Positions 1 to 8,342 are shown, numbered from the stretch's first letter. The stretch: DNA of 15,830 nucleotides from SAR202 cluster bacterium AC-647-N09_OGT_505m (GCA_009391225.1 VEXC01000021.1:1-15830), one strand, 5' to 3'. The notes: generated by a model not told the origin, from the letters alone. Numbers and translations are program-made.

Positions 1-1164
1 GAAGGTCGCCGTGAGTCCCATGCGCTTGGTCAGCCCCTCCAATACGCCGATATCCCGGATATGAGTTCGGTCATAGATTACTCCCACTAGGGCGAATAGG
101 AGGGCAGTCATAATCCCGTGGGAGAACATCTGGAGGACCGCTCCACCCACTCCCAAGGAGTTCAGGGTGGCAAAGCCCATCAGAACGTACCCCATGTGGC
201 TCACGCTGGAGTAACCGATGACATACTTCAGGTCCCGCTGACCCATCGCGGCCACAGCACCGTACACCACGTTGATTGTCCCCAGGATAATGAGCACAGG
301 CATCCAGTCCTCCGCTCCCTGTGGTAGCAGGTCTATGCCAACCCGGATGATACCGTAAGCCCCAAGTTTCATCAGCACCCCAGCGTGAAGCATACTCACC
401 GAGGTAGGCGCTGCTACGTGACCGTCCGGCGACCAAGTATGGAAGGGCCACAGACCCGCCAGCACACCAAATCCCACCATGAACAGTGGAAACACCCAGC
501 GCTGGAAAGTCGGTGAGAAATTCCCTTCCTCTAGTCGTAACAGAGAAAAGGATCCCATGCTGCCTTCCACGTACATGGCAATGATGGCTATCCACACGAG
601 AACGCTCCCCGCCACCAGGTACAGCATCAGTTTCATGGCCCCGTACTCCTTGGGACGGAGGAAGGTGCCAAAGTCGCTGCTGCTCCCCCACACTCCGATG
701 AGCAGGTACATGGGGAGCACCGCCAACTCGTAAAAGAAGAAAAAGAAGAACAGGTCCAAGGAAACGAATACCCCAAAGACTCCCGCGGACAGCAGGAAGA
801 ACAGCATAAAGAAATCCTTGGTGCGGTACTCTATGTTCCACGAGATGAGGACTCCGGTGAGCATTACGATTCCAGTCAGCAGCAGCATGGGTACTGAGAT
901 GCCGTCTACGCCCAAGGAGAAGGTAATCCCTAGGGAGTCTAGCCACCGGAACTCCTGGACGAACTGGTACTGCTGAGATGCCGCCAGGTCGTTTTCATAT
1001 GCCAGGAAGATGTAAGAACTGAGGCCCAGGAGTACCACGGCCACAGCGGCGGACGTAAGCCTGATATGCTGGAGCTTCTCCCTGGGGAGAAAGGCCAAGA
1101 GGACGCCCCAGCCGAATGGTATTACCACCAGGGCCATCAGTACGTATGAGTCGAAGGTGTCCAA
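1..1164 (-). CDS. nuoM: NADH-quinone oxidoreductase subunit M (NuoM), 3' part cut off by window edge
   Basis: Antiporter-like proton-channel subunit of the complex I membrane arm. The minus-strand frame stays open from base 1164 to the window edge (388 codons from TTG 1164). The family is usually about 490-510 residues, so roughly the last 110-120 are missing. Counting from the internal ATG at 1137, visible landmarks are the TM5 glutamate (FYELAVLPMYLLIGVWG, E137), WPFHTWSPDGHVAAPTS (230-246), the lysine in HAGVLMKLGAYG (K257) and RDLKYVIGYSSVSHMG (K304). The lysine that usually precedes PxFPFHxW is replaced (GVLAGLWPFH, L226). I prefer the TTG start because MDTFDSYVLMALVV resembles family N-termini. 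The ATG at 1197 is in frame but is followed by TAG at 1173-1171. It sits 48 bases after the nuoL stop, an unusually wide gap for this operon. Function is near certain; the start is not. Confidence 0.93.
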   Translation of the reverse strand, partial: MDTFDSYVLMALVVIPFGWGVLLAFLPREKLQHIRLTSAAVAVVLLGLSSYIFLAYENDLAASQQYQFVQEFRWLDSLGITFSLGVDGISVPMLLLTGIVMLTGVLISWNIEYRTKDFFMLFFLLSAGVFGVFVSLDLFFFFFFYELAVLPMYLLIGVWGSSSDFGTFLRPKEYGAMKLMLYLVAGSVLVWIAIIAMYVEGSMGSFSLLRLEEGNFSPTFQRWVFPLFMVGFGVLAGLWPFHTWSPDGHVAAPTSVSMLHAGVLMKLGAYGIIRVGIDLLPQGAEDWMPVLIILGTINVVYGAVAAMGQRDLKYVIGYSSVSHMGYVLMGFATLNSLGVGGAVLQMFSHGIMTALLFALVGVIYDRTHIRDIGVLEGLTKRMGLTATF

Positions 1165-1212
1165 TTTGCCCTACTTGTCCTGTTCGCTCATTGACATGTC
1201 ACATCCCCGCTC

Positions 1213-3117
1213 TTATGCATAGGGCAACGCCAGCCACCATATTAGGGCGACTGCCACAACGCCTATCACCATTCCCAAAGCGTAGTTGTATACCTTGCCA
1301 GTCTCCAGATACCTCAACATCCAGCCAGAGAGGAACACGGAGCGCCCGGTTCCATTCACCCCAGTATCGTTCAGCACAATGCGATCGAAGAGAGCCATGA
1401 AGTTGGCGAAGGCCAGGGCAACCCTATCAATGCCCCACTGGTACAGGTCGTCCAGATAATATTTGTTGACCAGCAAACGGTGTAGCCAGGAAAATCGCTC
1501 CCGAATGCGCTCCGCAGATAGCGAGCCCTTCATGTACAAGGCCCATCCCAGGGCAAATCCTCCAAGGGACAACGTTATGGAGAGGCCCATCACCAGGCCA
1601 TTGATGTGGTAGCCTTCGGGATTTTCGTAGAACAGCCAGTTGCCAAAGCCATCGTAGCCTGGAATCAACCCTGGGGCCAGCAACCCCGCGCCCAAAGCCA
1701 GTGCTGCAAGCACCACCAGGGGCACTGTCATTGCCAAAGGGGATTCGTGGGCGAGTTCGTTCTCTGTCTTCAAATTGCCCAGTACCACTAGGAACAGAAG
1801 CCGGGCCATGTATAGGGCGCTCATGAGAGCGGCCACAAGGGTTAGAATAAAGAACACTGGTCGTTCATGGAGGACAGCCACCAGGATCTCATCCTTGCTG
1901 AAGAATCCGCTCAGCGGTGGGATACCACCCAGGGCTAGGACTCCTATCCCAAAGGTAACTGCGGTCACCGGCATTCGCCGCCACAGTCCCCCCATCTCTC
2001 GGATGTCCGTCTTTCCGCTGCCGTGGGAGATGCTCCCAGCCCCCAGGAAGAGGAGGGCCTTGGAGAAGGCGTGGGCAACAAGATGGAATATCGCAGCGGT
2101 GAACCCGAAAGACCCGAGGGCCAACATCATGAATCCCAGATGGCTTATTGTCGAATATGCCAGCACCCGTTTGAGGTCGGTCATCACCAAGGCCATAGCC
2201 GCTGCGAAGAAGGCGGTGATAAGGCCGATAACTGCTACTGTTAGCATCGCCGTATCAGATTCTATGAACAGGGGATATATTCGAGCGACCAGGAAGACTC
2301 CTGCAATGACCATGGTGGCAGCATGGATGAGGGCACTCACAGGGGTTGGCCCTTCCATTGCATCGGGGAGCCACACGTGTAGGGGGAACTGGGCCGATTT
2401 GCCCATTGCGCCCAGGAAGATGAGCAGCACAGCTGCGGTGAGTGTTCCGGAGTGGATGCCCAACTCTCCAGGCTGCTGTGCCACGTGGAAAATGGTAGTG
2501 ATGTCAAAGGTGCCAGTCTCGTTGAACAGCAGTAGAATCCCTATCAGAAGCCCCACGTCCCCTATCCTGGTGGTGACAAAGGCTTTCTTAGCTGCCTCTG
2601 CCGCTGAGCGCCTCTCGTACCAGAACCCGATGAGCAGATAGGAGCACACACCTACCAACTCCCATGCTATGTACAGCAGCAGGAAGTTATCAGCCAGTAC
2701 CAGGGTCAGCATGGCGGCAGCGAAGAGGGAGTGGACTGCGAAGTACCAACCAAAGGCCCGCTCCCCCATCATGTACCCCAGTGAGTACACCTGGACCATG
2801 AGGGCCACAAATGTCACTAGGCCCAGCATCACCACTGACAACTCGTCCACCATTATGCCCCAGGTGAAGGTGCTTTCCCCCACGGAGAACCAGTCAACCG
2901 AGAATATGCCCCCTCCCGAGGACAGGAACTCCCTGAGCACGTAGCAGAAGACTCCGAAGCCTCCCATGATGGCTAGAATGGAGAGGAAAGCTCCTTGCCA
3001 GCGAAGAAAACGACCCAAAACGATGATGAGAAAAAAGGCAGAGGCGCTAAGAGCGGGCGCTATCCATGCCCACTGCACTCCCAAGTTTCCCGCCGTCTCA
3101 ACTTGAAGCATTGTCAA
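1213..3117 (-). CDS. nuoL: NADH-quinone oxidoreductase subunit L (NuoL)
   Basis: The most distal antiporter-like subunit of complex I; it pumps protons at the end of the membrane arm. The 634 residues match the family length (about 600-650). Visible features include many membrane helices, the TM5 glutamate in LLYIAWELVGVCSYLLIGFW (E153), the TM7 lysine in GAMGKSAQFPLHVWLPDAM (K240), GPTPVSALIHAATMV (256-270), DLKRVLAYSTISHLGFMM (314-331), HLVAHAFSKALLFLGAGS (345-362) and GFFSKDE (404-410). Unlike NuoM here, it keeps the TM7 lysine. The C-terminal region has the usual lateral-helix and anchor-helix pattern. The start is TTG at 3117, with AGGA six bases upstream. An ATG two codons later (3111) has the same motif too far away (12 bases). 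The gene begins just after the nuoK stop (TAG 3128-3126). Confidence 0.97.
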   Translation of the reverse strand: MTMLQVETAGNLGVQWAWIAPALSASAFFLIIVLGRFLRWQGAFLSILAIMGGFGVFCYVLREFLSSGGGIFSVDWFSVGESTFTWGIMVDELSVVMLGLVTFVALMVQVYSLGYMMGERAFGWYFAVHSLFAAAMLTLVLADNFLLLYIAWELVGVCSYLLIGFWYERRSAAEAAKKAFVTTRIGDVGLLIGILLLFNETGTFDITTIFHVAQQPGELGIHSGTLTAAVLLIFLGAMGKSAQFPLHVWLPDAMEGPTPVSALIHAATMVIAGVFLVARIYPLFIESDTAMLTVAVIGLITAFFAAAMALVMTDLKRVLAYSTISHLGFMMLALGSFGFTAAIFHLVAHAFSKALLFLGAGSISHGSGKTDIREMGGLWRRMPVTAVTFGIGVLALGGIPPLSGFFSKDEILVAVLHERPVFFILTLVAALMSALYMARLLFLVVLGNLKTENELAHESPLAMTVPLVVLAALALGAGLLAPGLIPGYDGFGNWLFYENPEGYHINGLVMGLSITLSLGGFALGWALYMKGSLSAERIRERFSWLHRLLVNKYYLDDLYQWGIDRVALAFANFMALFDRIVLNDTGVNGTGRSVFLSGWMLRYLETGKVYNYALGMVIGVVAVALIWWLALPYA

Positions 3118-3125
3118 CTACGTTC

Positions 3126-3431
3126 CTACCATTTCATCAGATCCACCTCATCCACATCTACAGAGGCACGGTCTCGAAAGAGGCGTAGGATTATCGCCAT
3201 GGCCAAGCCTACCTCCGCGGCAGCCACGGTGATGACGAAAATTGCAATGACCTGTCCCGTGGCCTGCACCGGCTCACTGTATGCGGCGAAGGAGATGAGG
3301 TTGATGTTCACCGCGTTGAGCATCAGCTCCAGAGCGAGTAGAATCAGGACTGCGCTACGTCGCGCCAGCACACCGTATATGCCGATGGAGAACAGGGCGG
3401 CGCTAAGCACCTGAAAGTGAATCAGGCTCAC
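3126..3431 (-). CDS. nuoK: NADH-quinone oxidoreductase subunit K (NuoK)
   Basis: Small three-helix membrane subunit next to NuoJ; it contributes to the fourth proton path. The 101 residues match the family (about 100). Both conserved membrane glutamates are present, E35 in LALELMLNAVN and E73 in AAAEVGLAMAI. The C-terminus (RASVDVDEVDLMKW) is acidic and slightly extended. The GTG start overlaps the nuoJ stop by four bases (GTGA at 3431-3428), which suggests translational coupling. Confidence 0.97.
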   Translation of the reverse strand: MSLIHFQVLSAALFSIGIYGVLARRSAVLILLALELMLNAVNINLISFAAYSEPVQATGQVIAIFVITVAAAEVGLAMAIILRLFRDRASVDVDEVDLMKW

Positions 3432-3919
3432 TCTTGTTCCTTTTCTCTTGCTATGACTATGGCCCCAATAAGGGCCACCAGCAGCACCAGTGATGCCACT
3501 TCAAATGGCACAGCCCACTGGGCAAAAAGGGTGTCCCCCAGCTCTGAAAACGCCACGGAACTGCGGGTACTCTCGATTGGTGCTCCTTTTACCGCCGCCG
3601 CGGCCAGAAGGCCAAACACCGCCAAGGCCGCCACAACCGCCAGAGGCCACTGGGAGTTGTCCCTCATGGTTCGGAACTCATGCACACGGGTGAGCATTAT
3701 TACGAAGAGTATTACTATGGTGATAGCTCCTCCGTAGATAAGCACCTGCACCAGGGCAAGAAATTCCGCCAGCAGCAGGAGGAACAGCCCAGCAACTCCC
3801 ATGAGAGATACGAGAAGGAGAAGAGAGGCGTGGACAACGTTGCGGGCCACCACCACACCTACAGCCCCACCCAGGCATATCACACCCAGAAAGTAGAATA
3901 CGATTAGAGAGAGGCTCAT
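3428..3919 (-). CDS. nuoJ: NADH-quinone oxidoreductase subunit J (NuoJ)
   Basis: Membrane subunit of complex I with five predicted helices; it lies between NuoA, NuoK and NuoH and takes part in coupling quinone reduction to proton transfer. The 163 residues are a normal bacterial length. Characteristic stretches are the N-terminal NVVHASLLLLVSLMGVAGLFLLL, here quoted only to its first part (NVVHASLLLLVSLMGVAG), then AEFLALVQVLIYGGAITIVI and VIMLTRVHEF. The TM3 region with its glycines (IYGGAI) is intact. The ATG start overlaps the nuoI stop (ATGA at 3919-3916) and the stop overlaps the nuoK start, so the gene is locked into the operon on both sides. Confidence 0.96.
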   Translation of the reverse strand: MSLSLIVFYFLGVICLGGAVGVVVARNVVHASLLLLVSLMGVAGLFLLLLAEFLALVQVLIYGGAITIVILFVIMLTRVHEFRTMRDNSQWPLAVVAALAVFGLLAAAAVKGAPIESTRSSVAFSELGDTLFAQWAVPFEVASLVLLVALIGAIVIAREKEQE

Positions 3920-4413
3920 GTCTCAGCCTCCACGGCTTCCTCCTCCTTGGTCTCCTTCTGAGGTTTCCAGCCTATCTCACTCTGATATGCCTTGCCCATC
4001 TCCAATAGCTGCTCCAAGTCTGTCCGGTTCCCGTCACGAGCGTACTTACTCAGCTCATGCTCGTGGCTCATCTCAATGGCATCGAAGTTACACACGTCCA
4101 CGCAAATAGCACATAGTATGCACCGACCCAGGTTTATCTCAAAGCTATCCACAATTTTTCGCCTGGAGCTCTTTCCTTCGGAACGAAGGGGGTTGTCTTT
4201 CATCGTCGCGGTCATACACTGAGTAGGGCAGTAGCGGACGCATACCATACAGCCCGTACAGAAGGGCTCTCCAACTTTCTCATCCCAGGTGAGTACTGGG
4301 AACCCCATAAAGCGGGCCTCTACGGGCTTATGTTCCTTAGGATATTGATATGTCACCGGCTTGCGGAAGAAGGTGGCCAGAGTGACTGCGAGACCCTTGA
4401 TATTACCCAGCAT
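3916..4413 (-). CDS. nuoI: NADH-quinone oxidoreductase subunit I (NuoI), 2x[4Fe-4S] ferredoxin-like
   Basis: Peripheral-arm iron-sulfur subunit that passes electrons towards cluster N2 in NuoB. Two complete ferredoxin motifs are visible: C52-C55-C58-C62 in CTGCMVCVRYCPTQC and C98-C101-C104-C108 in CILCAICVDVCNFDAI. These should hold clusters N6a and N6b. The 165-residue length is typical. The N-terminus (GLAVTLATFFRKPVTYQYP) is the usual membrane-surface helix followed by a basic stretch. The C-terminal tail is rich in Glu and Lys (KETKEEEAVEAET). The ATG start overlaps the end of nuoH by 11 bases. With NuoB, C and D it forms the quinone-reducing connecting module; the NADH-binding subunits are not encoded in this window. 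Confidence 0.97.
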   Translation of the reverse strand: MLGNIKGLAVTLATFFRKPVTYQYPKEHKPVEARFMGFPVLTWDEKVGEPFCTGCMVCVRYCPTQCMTATMKDNPLRSEGKSSRRKIVDSFEINLGRCILCAICVDVCNFDAIEMSHEHELSKYARDGNRTDLEQLLEMGKAYQSEIGWKPQKETKEEEAVEAET

Positions 4414-5521
4414 GTGGTGCCTCCGATGTGGGGTTAAATAGCCGTACTGTGTACTCGGGAGTGGGCGCAGTGCCCATGTGCCTGCTGAGTCCCCAGATCG
4501 TGGCTCCCAGAATAGCCAGGGACATCAGGGTAAGGCTCCACGCAGGCCAGCCATAGAACATGTAAACAGCTGTGATTATAATGTTGACGAAGGCCAGGGG
4601 CACTAGTACCTTCCATCCCAGGGACATCAACTGATCGATTCTCAGTCGTGGATAGGTCCCACGTATCCAGAATATAATCAGGATGACCAAATATGTCTTA
4701 CTTAAGAATACCAGCACCCCCACGGCTGTGACGTCGCTGGGAAGCCCTGGGAACAGCCATCCCCCCAGAAACATCAACACCGTAAGAGCGGCTATGGCAA
4801 ATGTATTGATGTATTCCGCCAGGAAGAAAACCGCCCAGTGTGCACCACTGTACTCCACAAATGGCCCCCCCACTAGCTCGGACTCCGCTGGGTGTATGTC
4901 GAAAGGAGTGCGCCCAAGCTCTGCCAGCCCCGACACAAAGAATAACACCAGCCCCAGGGGCTGAATCAGAATGTATGGTACAGTACGTTGGCCATCTACA
5001 ACCGTCTCTAGGTTCAAGGATTGGGCTAGCATGGCCACCCCAAGAATCGCCAGAATCAGCGGTATCTCGTAGCTTATAAGCTGGGCCGCGGCCCTGAACC
5101 CACCCAAAACGGCGTACTTATTGGACGAGGCCCAGCCAGCGGTTACCAGACCCACTATTGACAGGACGGAGAAGGCTATGATGTAGAACAGCCCCATGTC
5201 CAAATTCCGTATCACCGTGTCCCTTGCAAGAGGTATGGTTACCCAAATCATGAATGATGGAACAAACACAGCCAGCGGCGCTACCCAGTACACTACCCGG
5301 TCCACCCACGTGGATAGCAGGTCCTCTTTAGCCATGAGCTTTATAGCGTCGGCCACCGGCTGCAGCAAACCAAATGGACCTACGTGCATGGGGCCCATAC
5401 GCATCTGGATTCGCCCCAGGAATTTCCGCTCCAGCCAAGTCAGAGATAAGACCACCACGGAAAGCCCTGTTAGTAGGCCCAGAATAGCCGAAACCAACAT
5501 GGCGGTATCCAACAAGCTCAT
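4403..5521 (-). CDS. nuoH: NADH-quinone oxidoreductase subunit H (NuoH)
   Basis: Membrane subunit that docks the peripheral arm and forms much of the quinone-access chamber. At 372 residues it is slightly longer than the usual 320-350. The first helix is followed by the signature LERKFLGRIQMRMGPMHVGP and QPVADAIKLMAKED. Later come TPFDIHPAESELVGGPFVEY and the loop FFLAEYINTFAI, then RLRIDQLMSLGWKVLVPLA near the end. The acidic residues of the quinone chamber are present. The C-terminus is a short hydrophilic tail (TVRLFNPTSEAPHAG). The ATG start overlaps the nuoD stop (ATGA at 5521-5518). It follows nuoD directly, with no nuoE, nuoF or nuoG between them. Confidence 0.97.
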   Translation of the reverse strand: MSLLDTAMLVSAILGLLTGLSVVVLSLTWLERKFLGRIQMRMGPMHVGPFGLLQPVADAIKLMAKEDLLSTWVDRVVYWVAPLAVFVPSFMIWVTIPLARDTVIRNLDMGLFYIIAFSVLSIVGLVTAGWASSNKYAVLGGFRAAAQLISYEIPLILAILGVAMLAQSLNLETVVDGQRTVPYILIQPLGLVLFFVSGLAELGRTPFDIHPAESELVGGPFVEYSGAHWAVFFLAEYINTFAIAALTVLMFLGGWLFPGLPSDVTAVGVLVFLSKTYLVILIIFWIRGTYPRLRIDQLMSLGWKVLVPLAFVNIIITAVYMFYGWPAWSLTLMSLAILGATIWGLSRHMGTAPTPEYTVRLFNPTSEAPHAG

Positions 5522-6630
5522 CGGTCCACCTCTCCCAGCACTACATCTAGGGAGCCCAGGATCACCACCGTGTCAGCCACGTAGGAATCCCTTAACAGGT
5601 GTTTCAGCGACATCAGGTTGCAGAAGGACGGAGGGCGCACCTTTACTCTGTATGGCTTGTCGGCGCCATTGCTCACCAGGTATACCCCTATCTCTCCCCT
5701 GGGATTCTCTGCACGTACGTAGACCTCTCCGGCTGGGGGGCGAAGCACAATCCTCACAGGCGTGGCAATAGGTCCCTCTGGCATCTGGTGAAGGGCCTGC
5801 TCAATGATACGAATTGATTGGCGCATCTCCTCAACACGGACGTAATATCTGTCCCACGAGTCACCTTTTTCCCCGATTGGGATGCCGAAGTCGAATCGGT
5901 CATAGACCGAATAAGGCTCGTCCTTCCGAACGTCCATGGGAACGCCGCAGGCTCGCAAAGAAGGCCCGCTCATGCCATGGGCTATAGCTGTCTCAGCGTC
6001 GATAATCCCAATTCCCTTGGTACGGGCCAAAAATATCTCGCCGAAGCTCAGAAGCCGGTCTCCTTCGTCAATGCCTTGTTTTAGCTCTGAAAGCAGAGTG
6101 GTAACGCGCTGATGGAAGTCTTCTGGGACATCGTTCTTGACGCCTCCGATACGGATGTAGTTGTGCATCATCCGCGCTCCGCTCACCGCCTCGAACATGG
6201 TCTGTATCTTCTCCCTATCCCGGAAGGCATACATGATTGGTGTCATGGCCCCGGCGTCGATACCGAAAGTGCCAAAGAAGAGGAGATGGCTTGATATGCG
6301 GTTTAACTCGCACATTATGACCCTGATGTATTCTGCTCGTTCCGGTACCGCAAGGGCCATGAGTTTCTCCACTGCCATACAGAAGACCAACTCATTGTTG
6401 AAGTTGCCTATGTAGTCTAGGCGATCAAAGAGTGTGACAATCTGGGCATAAATCTCTCCCTCACACAGCTTCTCTGCGCCCCTGTGTAGATAACCTATGT
6501 GGGGCTCCACGTCCAAGATTCGCTCCCCGTCCACCGATAGCACCATACGGAAAACTCCGTGTGTGCTGGGGTGTTGAGGCCCCATGTTCACCATCATCTG
6601 GACAGTATCCAATTGGCCTCCCGTGCTCAT
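5518..6630 (-). CDS. nuoD: NADH-quinone oxidoreductase subunit D (NuoD)
   Basis: 49-kDa-type peripheral subunit that, with NuoB, forms the quinone-reduction site. From ATG 6630 it has 370 residues, normal for an unfused NuoD. GPQHPSTHG (17-25) carries the two histidines of the quinone-binding loop. HIGYLHRGAEKL and FDRLDYIGNF carry the conserved tyrosine (Y73). The C-terminus reads LGSLDVVLGEVDR, the usual family ending. Two starts are possible. GTG 6639 overlaps the nuoC stop and would add three residues; ATG 6630 lies just after that stop (TAG 6635-6633). Each has GGAG about eight bases upstream. I chose the ATG. Confidence 0.96.
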   Translation of the reverse strand: MSTGGQLDTVQMMVNMGPQHPSTHGVFRMVLSVDGERILDVEPHIGYLHRGAEKLCEGEIYAQIVTLFDRLDYIGNFNNELVFCMAVEKLMALAVPERAEYIRVIMCELNRISSHLLFFGTFGIDAGAMTPIMYAFRDREKIQTMFEAVSGARMMHNYIRIGGVKNDVPEDFHQRVTTLLSELKQGIDEGDRLLSFGEIFLARTKGIGIIDAETAIAHGMSGPSLRACGVPMDVRKDEPYSVYDRFDFGIPIGEKGDSWDRYYVRVEEMRQSIRIIEQALHQMPEGPIATPVRIVLRPPAGEVYVRAENPRGEIGVYLVSNGADKPYRVKVRPPSFCNLMSLKHLLRDSYVADTVVILGSLDVVLGEVDR

Positions 6631-6632
6631 GT

Positions 6633-7145
6633 CTACCACTCCGTATACTCCGGCATCTCATAGCTCTTGCGGCCTGGGTATCCGTCAAATCCTTCGTACA
6701 GAAGCAGTGGTGTCATGTTGGGATGACCCTCAAAAATCACGCCAAACAAGTCGTGGGCTTCTCGCTCGAACCAATCTGCCCCGGGCCACACAGGCATAAC
6801 CGACGGCAAGCTAGGTTCATCGAGGGTAACATTCGCCTTAAGTACCATCTTGTGTTTCATGGTGGTGCTGTACAGGTGATACACCACCTGTAGGTGCTCA
6901 AGATAGTCCACAACGCAGAGACACAGGAGAAAGTCGAAGGAAAGCTGGGGGTCATCTTTTGCCACCTGGCAGATGGAGGGGATATCCTGGGGTTTTACGG
7001 TCACCTCCACCAGGTTCACTGTTGCCCCTATTGCCGGCTGAAACTGCGCCAGGATTTTTGGGAGCAGGAGTTCCAGGGCATGCCCTTTGTCGTCCAGAGC
7101 GACAGGGGCCCGTGGGGCCTCCTCTCGCCTATGCCTTTCTACCAC
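6633..7145 (-). CDS. nuoC: NADH-quinone oxidoreductase subunit C (NuoC)
   Basis: 30-kDa-type peripheral subunit that supports NuoD and NuoI. It is a separate protein here, not fused to NuoD as in enterobacteria. The 170 residues match unfused homologues. The family signature is clear: [18 protein letters not shown] (125-142), followed by [16 protein letters not shown] near the C-terminus. The start is uncertain. GTG 7145 gives a 17-base overlap with nuoB and only a weak ribosome-binding site. A strong purine run (GAGAGGAGG) just downstream is not followed by a usable in-frame start. The stop (TAG 6635-6633) lies at the nuoD start. Confidence 0.95.
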   Translation of the reverse strand: MVERHRREEAPRAPVALDDKGHALELLLPKILAQFQPAIGATVNLVEVTVKPQDIPSICQVAKDDPQLSFDFLLCLCVVDYLEHLQVVYHLYSTTMKHKMVLKANVTLDEPSLPSVMPVWPGADWFEREAHDLFGVIFEGHPNMTPLLLYEGFDGYPGRKSYEMPEYTEW

Positions 7146-7650
7146 GCTCTTTGGCGTCCTGCATAATCTTTTTCTGCAGTTTCAAGATGCCATCTATCAG
7201 GGCCTCGGGTCTGGGAGGGCATCCTGGCACATAAACATCCACGGGGATTATGTGGTCCACTCCCATCACCACTGAATAGGACCGATAGTATGGCCCTCCG
7301 TTGGTTGCACAGCTTCCCATCGCTATGACCCATTTGGGCTCAGGCATCTGCTCGTATAGGATTCTTATGGGCTCGGCCATCTTCTTAACCACCGTTCCGG
7401 CCACAATCATCACATCCGACTGTCTGGGGGACGGCCAAGTGACAATGCCAAACCTGTCCAAATCGTGATCAGCCATATAAGTGCTCATCATCTCTATGGC
7501 ACAGCAGGCTAGTCCGAAGGTCATGGGCCATAGGGACGACTTCCGGGCCATAGCGATAAGCTGCTCGGACTTGGCGGTGACAACACCCGGTGCAGCACGG
7601 TTCAGGATGCTGCGGGGTTCAAGATTTCCAGTACCTTCAGTCAATTCCAC
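7129..7650 (-). CDS. nuoB: NADH-quinone oxidoreductase subunit B (NuoB)
   Basis: PSST-type subunit that carries the terminal iron-sulfur cluster N2, the direct donor to quinone. All four ligands are present: adjacent C49-C50 in [12 protein letters not shown]114 in [12 protein letters not shown] and C144 in [11 protein letters not shown]. The 173-residue length is typical (about 160-200). The SARS-like switch loop region ([15 protein letters not shown]) follows the first cysteine pair. The GTG start at 7650 has GGGAG seven bases upstream and overlaps nuoA by ten bases. The short Lys/Arg-rich C-terminus overlaps nuoC. Confidence 0.97.
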   Translation of the reverse strand: MELTEGTGNLEPRSILNRAAPGVVTAKSEQLIAMARKSSLWPMTFGLACCAIEMMSTYMADHDLDRFGIVTWPSPRQSDVMIVAGTVVKKMAEPIRILYEQMPEPKWVIAMGSCATNGGPYYRSYSVVMGVDHIIPVDVYVPGCPPRPEALIDGILKLQKKIMQDAKERGRKA

Positions 7651-8012
7651 TGCAGCACTCCCTTCTTCCAGCTATAGACAATGCCAAAGAAGAGGATTCC
7701 AATGAATATGAGCATCTCGTAGAACACCGCGTCAATACTGGTAAGAAATACGACAGCCCAAGGGAAGAGGAAAACTGCCTCAACGTCGAATATGAGAAAC
7801 AGAATCGCGAAGATGTAGTATCTCATGTGCAACTGAGACCAAGAGTAGGGCGCGGGAGGGATTCCGCACTCATAGGGCATGTCCTTGATGGAAGATTGCT
7901 TTTTGGGGGATAGCAAGAAGGAGGCGGCAAACATGATTCCCATGCCGACAAACCCCACAATGCCCGCTATGACCACCGCGGCGTAGTTGGCCGCGAAACC
8001 TTCAGGTGCCAC
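7641..8012 (-). CDS. nuoA: NADH-quinone oxidoreductase subunit A (NuoA), first gene of the operon
   Basis: Small membrane subunit with three predicted helices; its loop lines the quinone cavity with NuoB, NuoD and NuoH. The 123 residues match the family. Key motifs are MPYECGIPP (with the loop cysteine) and [20 protein letters not shown], including the conserved DVE acidic pair in helix 2. The GTG start at 8012 is preceded by GGGGTG six bases away. The 5' leader from the predicted promoter (8074-8102) is about 55 bases. Confidence 0.96.
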   Translation of the reverse strand: MAPEGFAANYAAVVIAGIVGFVGMGIMFAASFLLSPKKQSSIKDMPYECGIPPAPYSWSQLHMRYYIFAILFLIFDVEAVFLFPWAVVFLTSIDAVFYEMLIFIGILFFGIVYSWKKGVLQWN

Positions 8013-8073
8013 TTACATCACCCCGGCAATGCCCCCAAGAGGAGGTATTGTCATAGAATCAACCAGGAACTGT

Positions 8074-8102
8074 AGCATATACTAGCGCATAGGTACTGTC
8101 AA
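8074..8102 (-). promoter_or_regulatory. Predicted sigma-70 promoter of the nuo operon
   Basis: On the minus strand, TTGACA (8102-8097) is followed by a 17-base spacer and TATGCT (8079-8074). The -35 is perfect and the -10 matches 4 of 6. Transcription would start near 8067, giving a leader of about 55 bases before the nuoA GTG at 8012. No other promoter of similar quality was seen within the operon. Confidence 0.75.
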
Positions 8103-8330
8103 TTACACTACCAGCAGAAAAACCCGTCTTAAGCTACCAATCATTGAGTGGAACCAATACTTTGACTGGTACAAATACTCTCGGGATAGGTTGCGGCAGG
8201 CTTCATTACAGTTAACCCAGCAGAAAATCGTATATGGGCCGCACGGTAGAATCCCCGGTTTCCTTCCAGACGACTCTTACTCTGATACCAACCATTTCTT
8301 ATCCCAGTGGGCTATCCTCTAGGGCCGTAG

Positions 8331-8342
8331 TATAATTATAAT
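8331..8342 (+). promoter_or_regulatory. Tandem TATAAT, candidate -10 of the first acyl-CoA dehydrogenase gene
   Basis: Two perfect TATAAT hexamers lie head to tail (8331-8336 and 8337-8342). The first ten bases also read as a palindrome, giving a TATAAT on the other strand. No recognisable -35 lies 16-18 bases upstream of either copy, so any promoter here would need an activator or would be weak. The predicted leader is about 70-75 bases to the TTG at 8418. Confidence 0.4.

Noticed and set aside
71..946. A 291-codon open frame on the minus strand
   Set aside because: It is an out-of-frame shadow of nuoM. The true frame reads NuoM motifs throughout, and the shadow has Arg/His/Gly-rich wording with no family resemblance.
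1775..2641. A 288-codon open frame on the plus strand
   Set aside because: It is antisense to nuoL, is Arg/Ser/Thr-rich, and lacks any recognisable domain. NuoL on the other strand is unambiguous.
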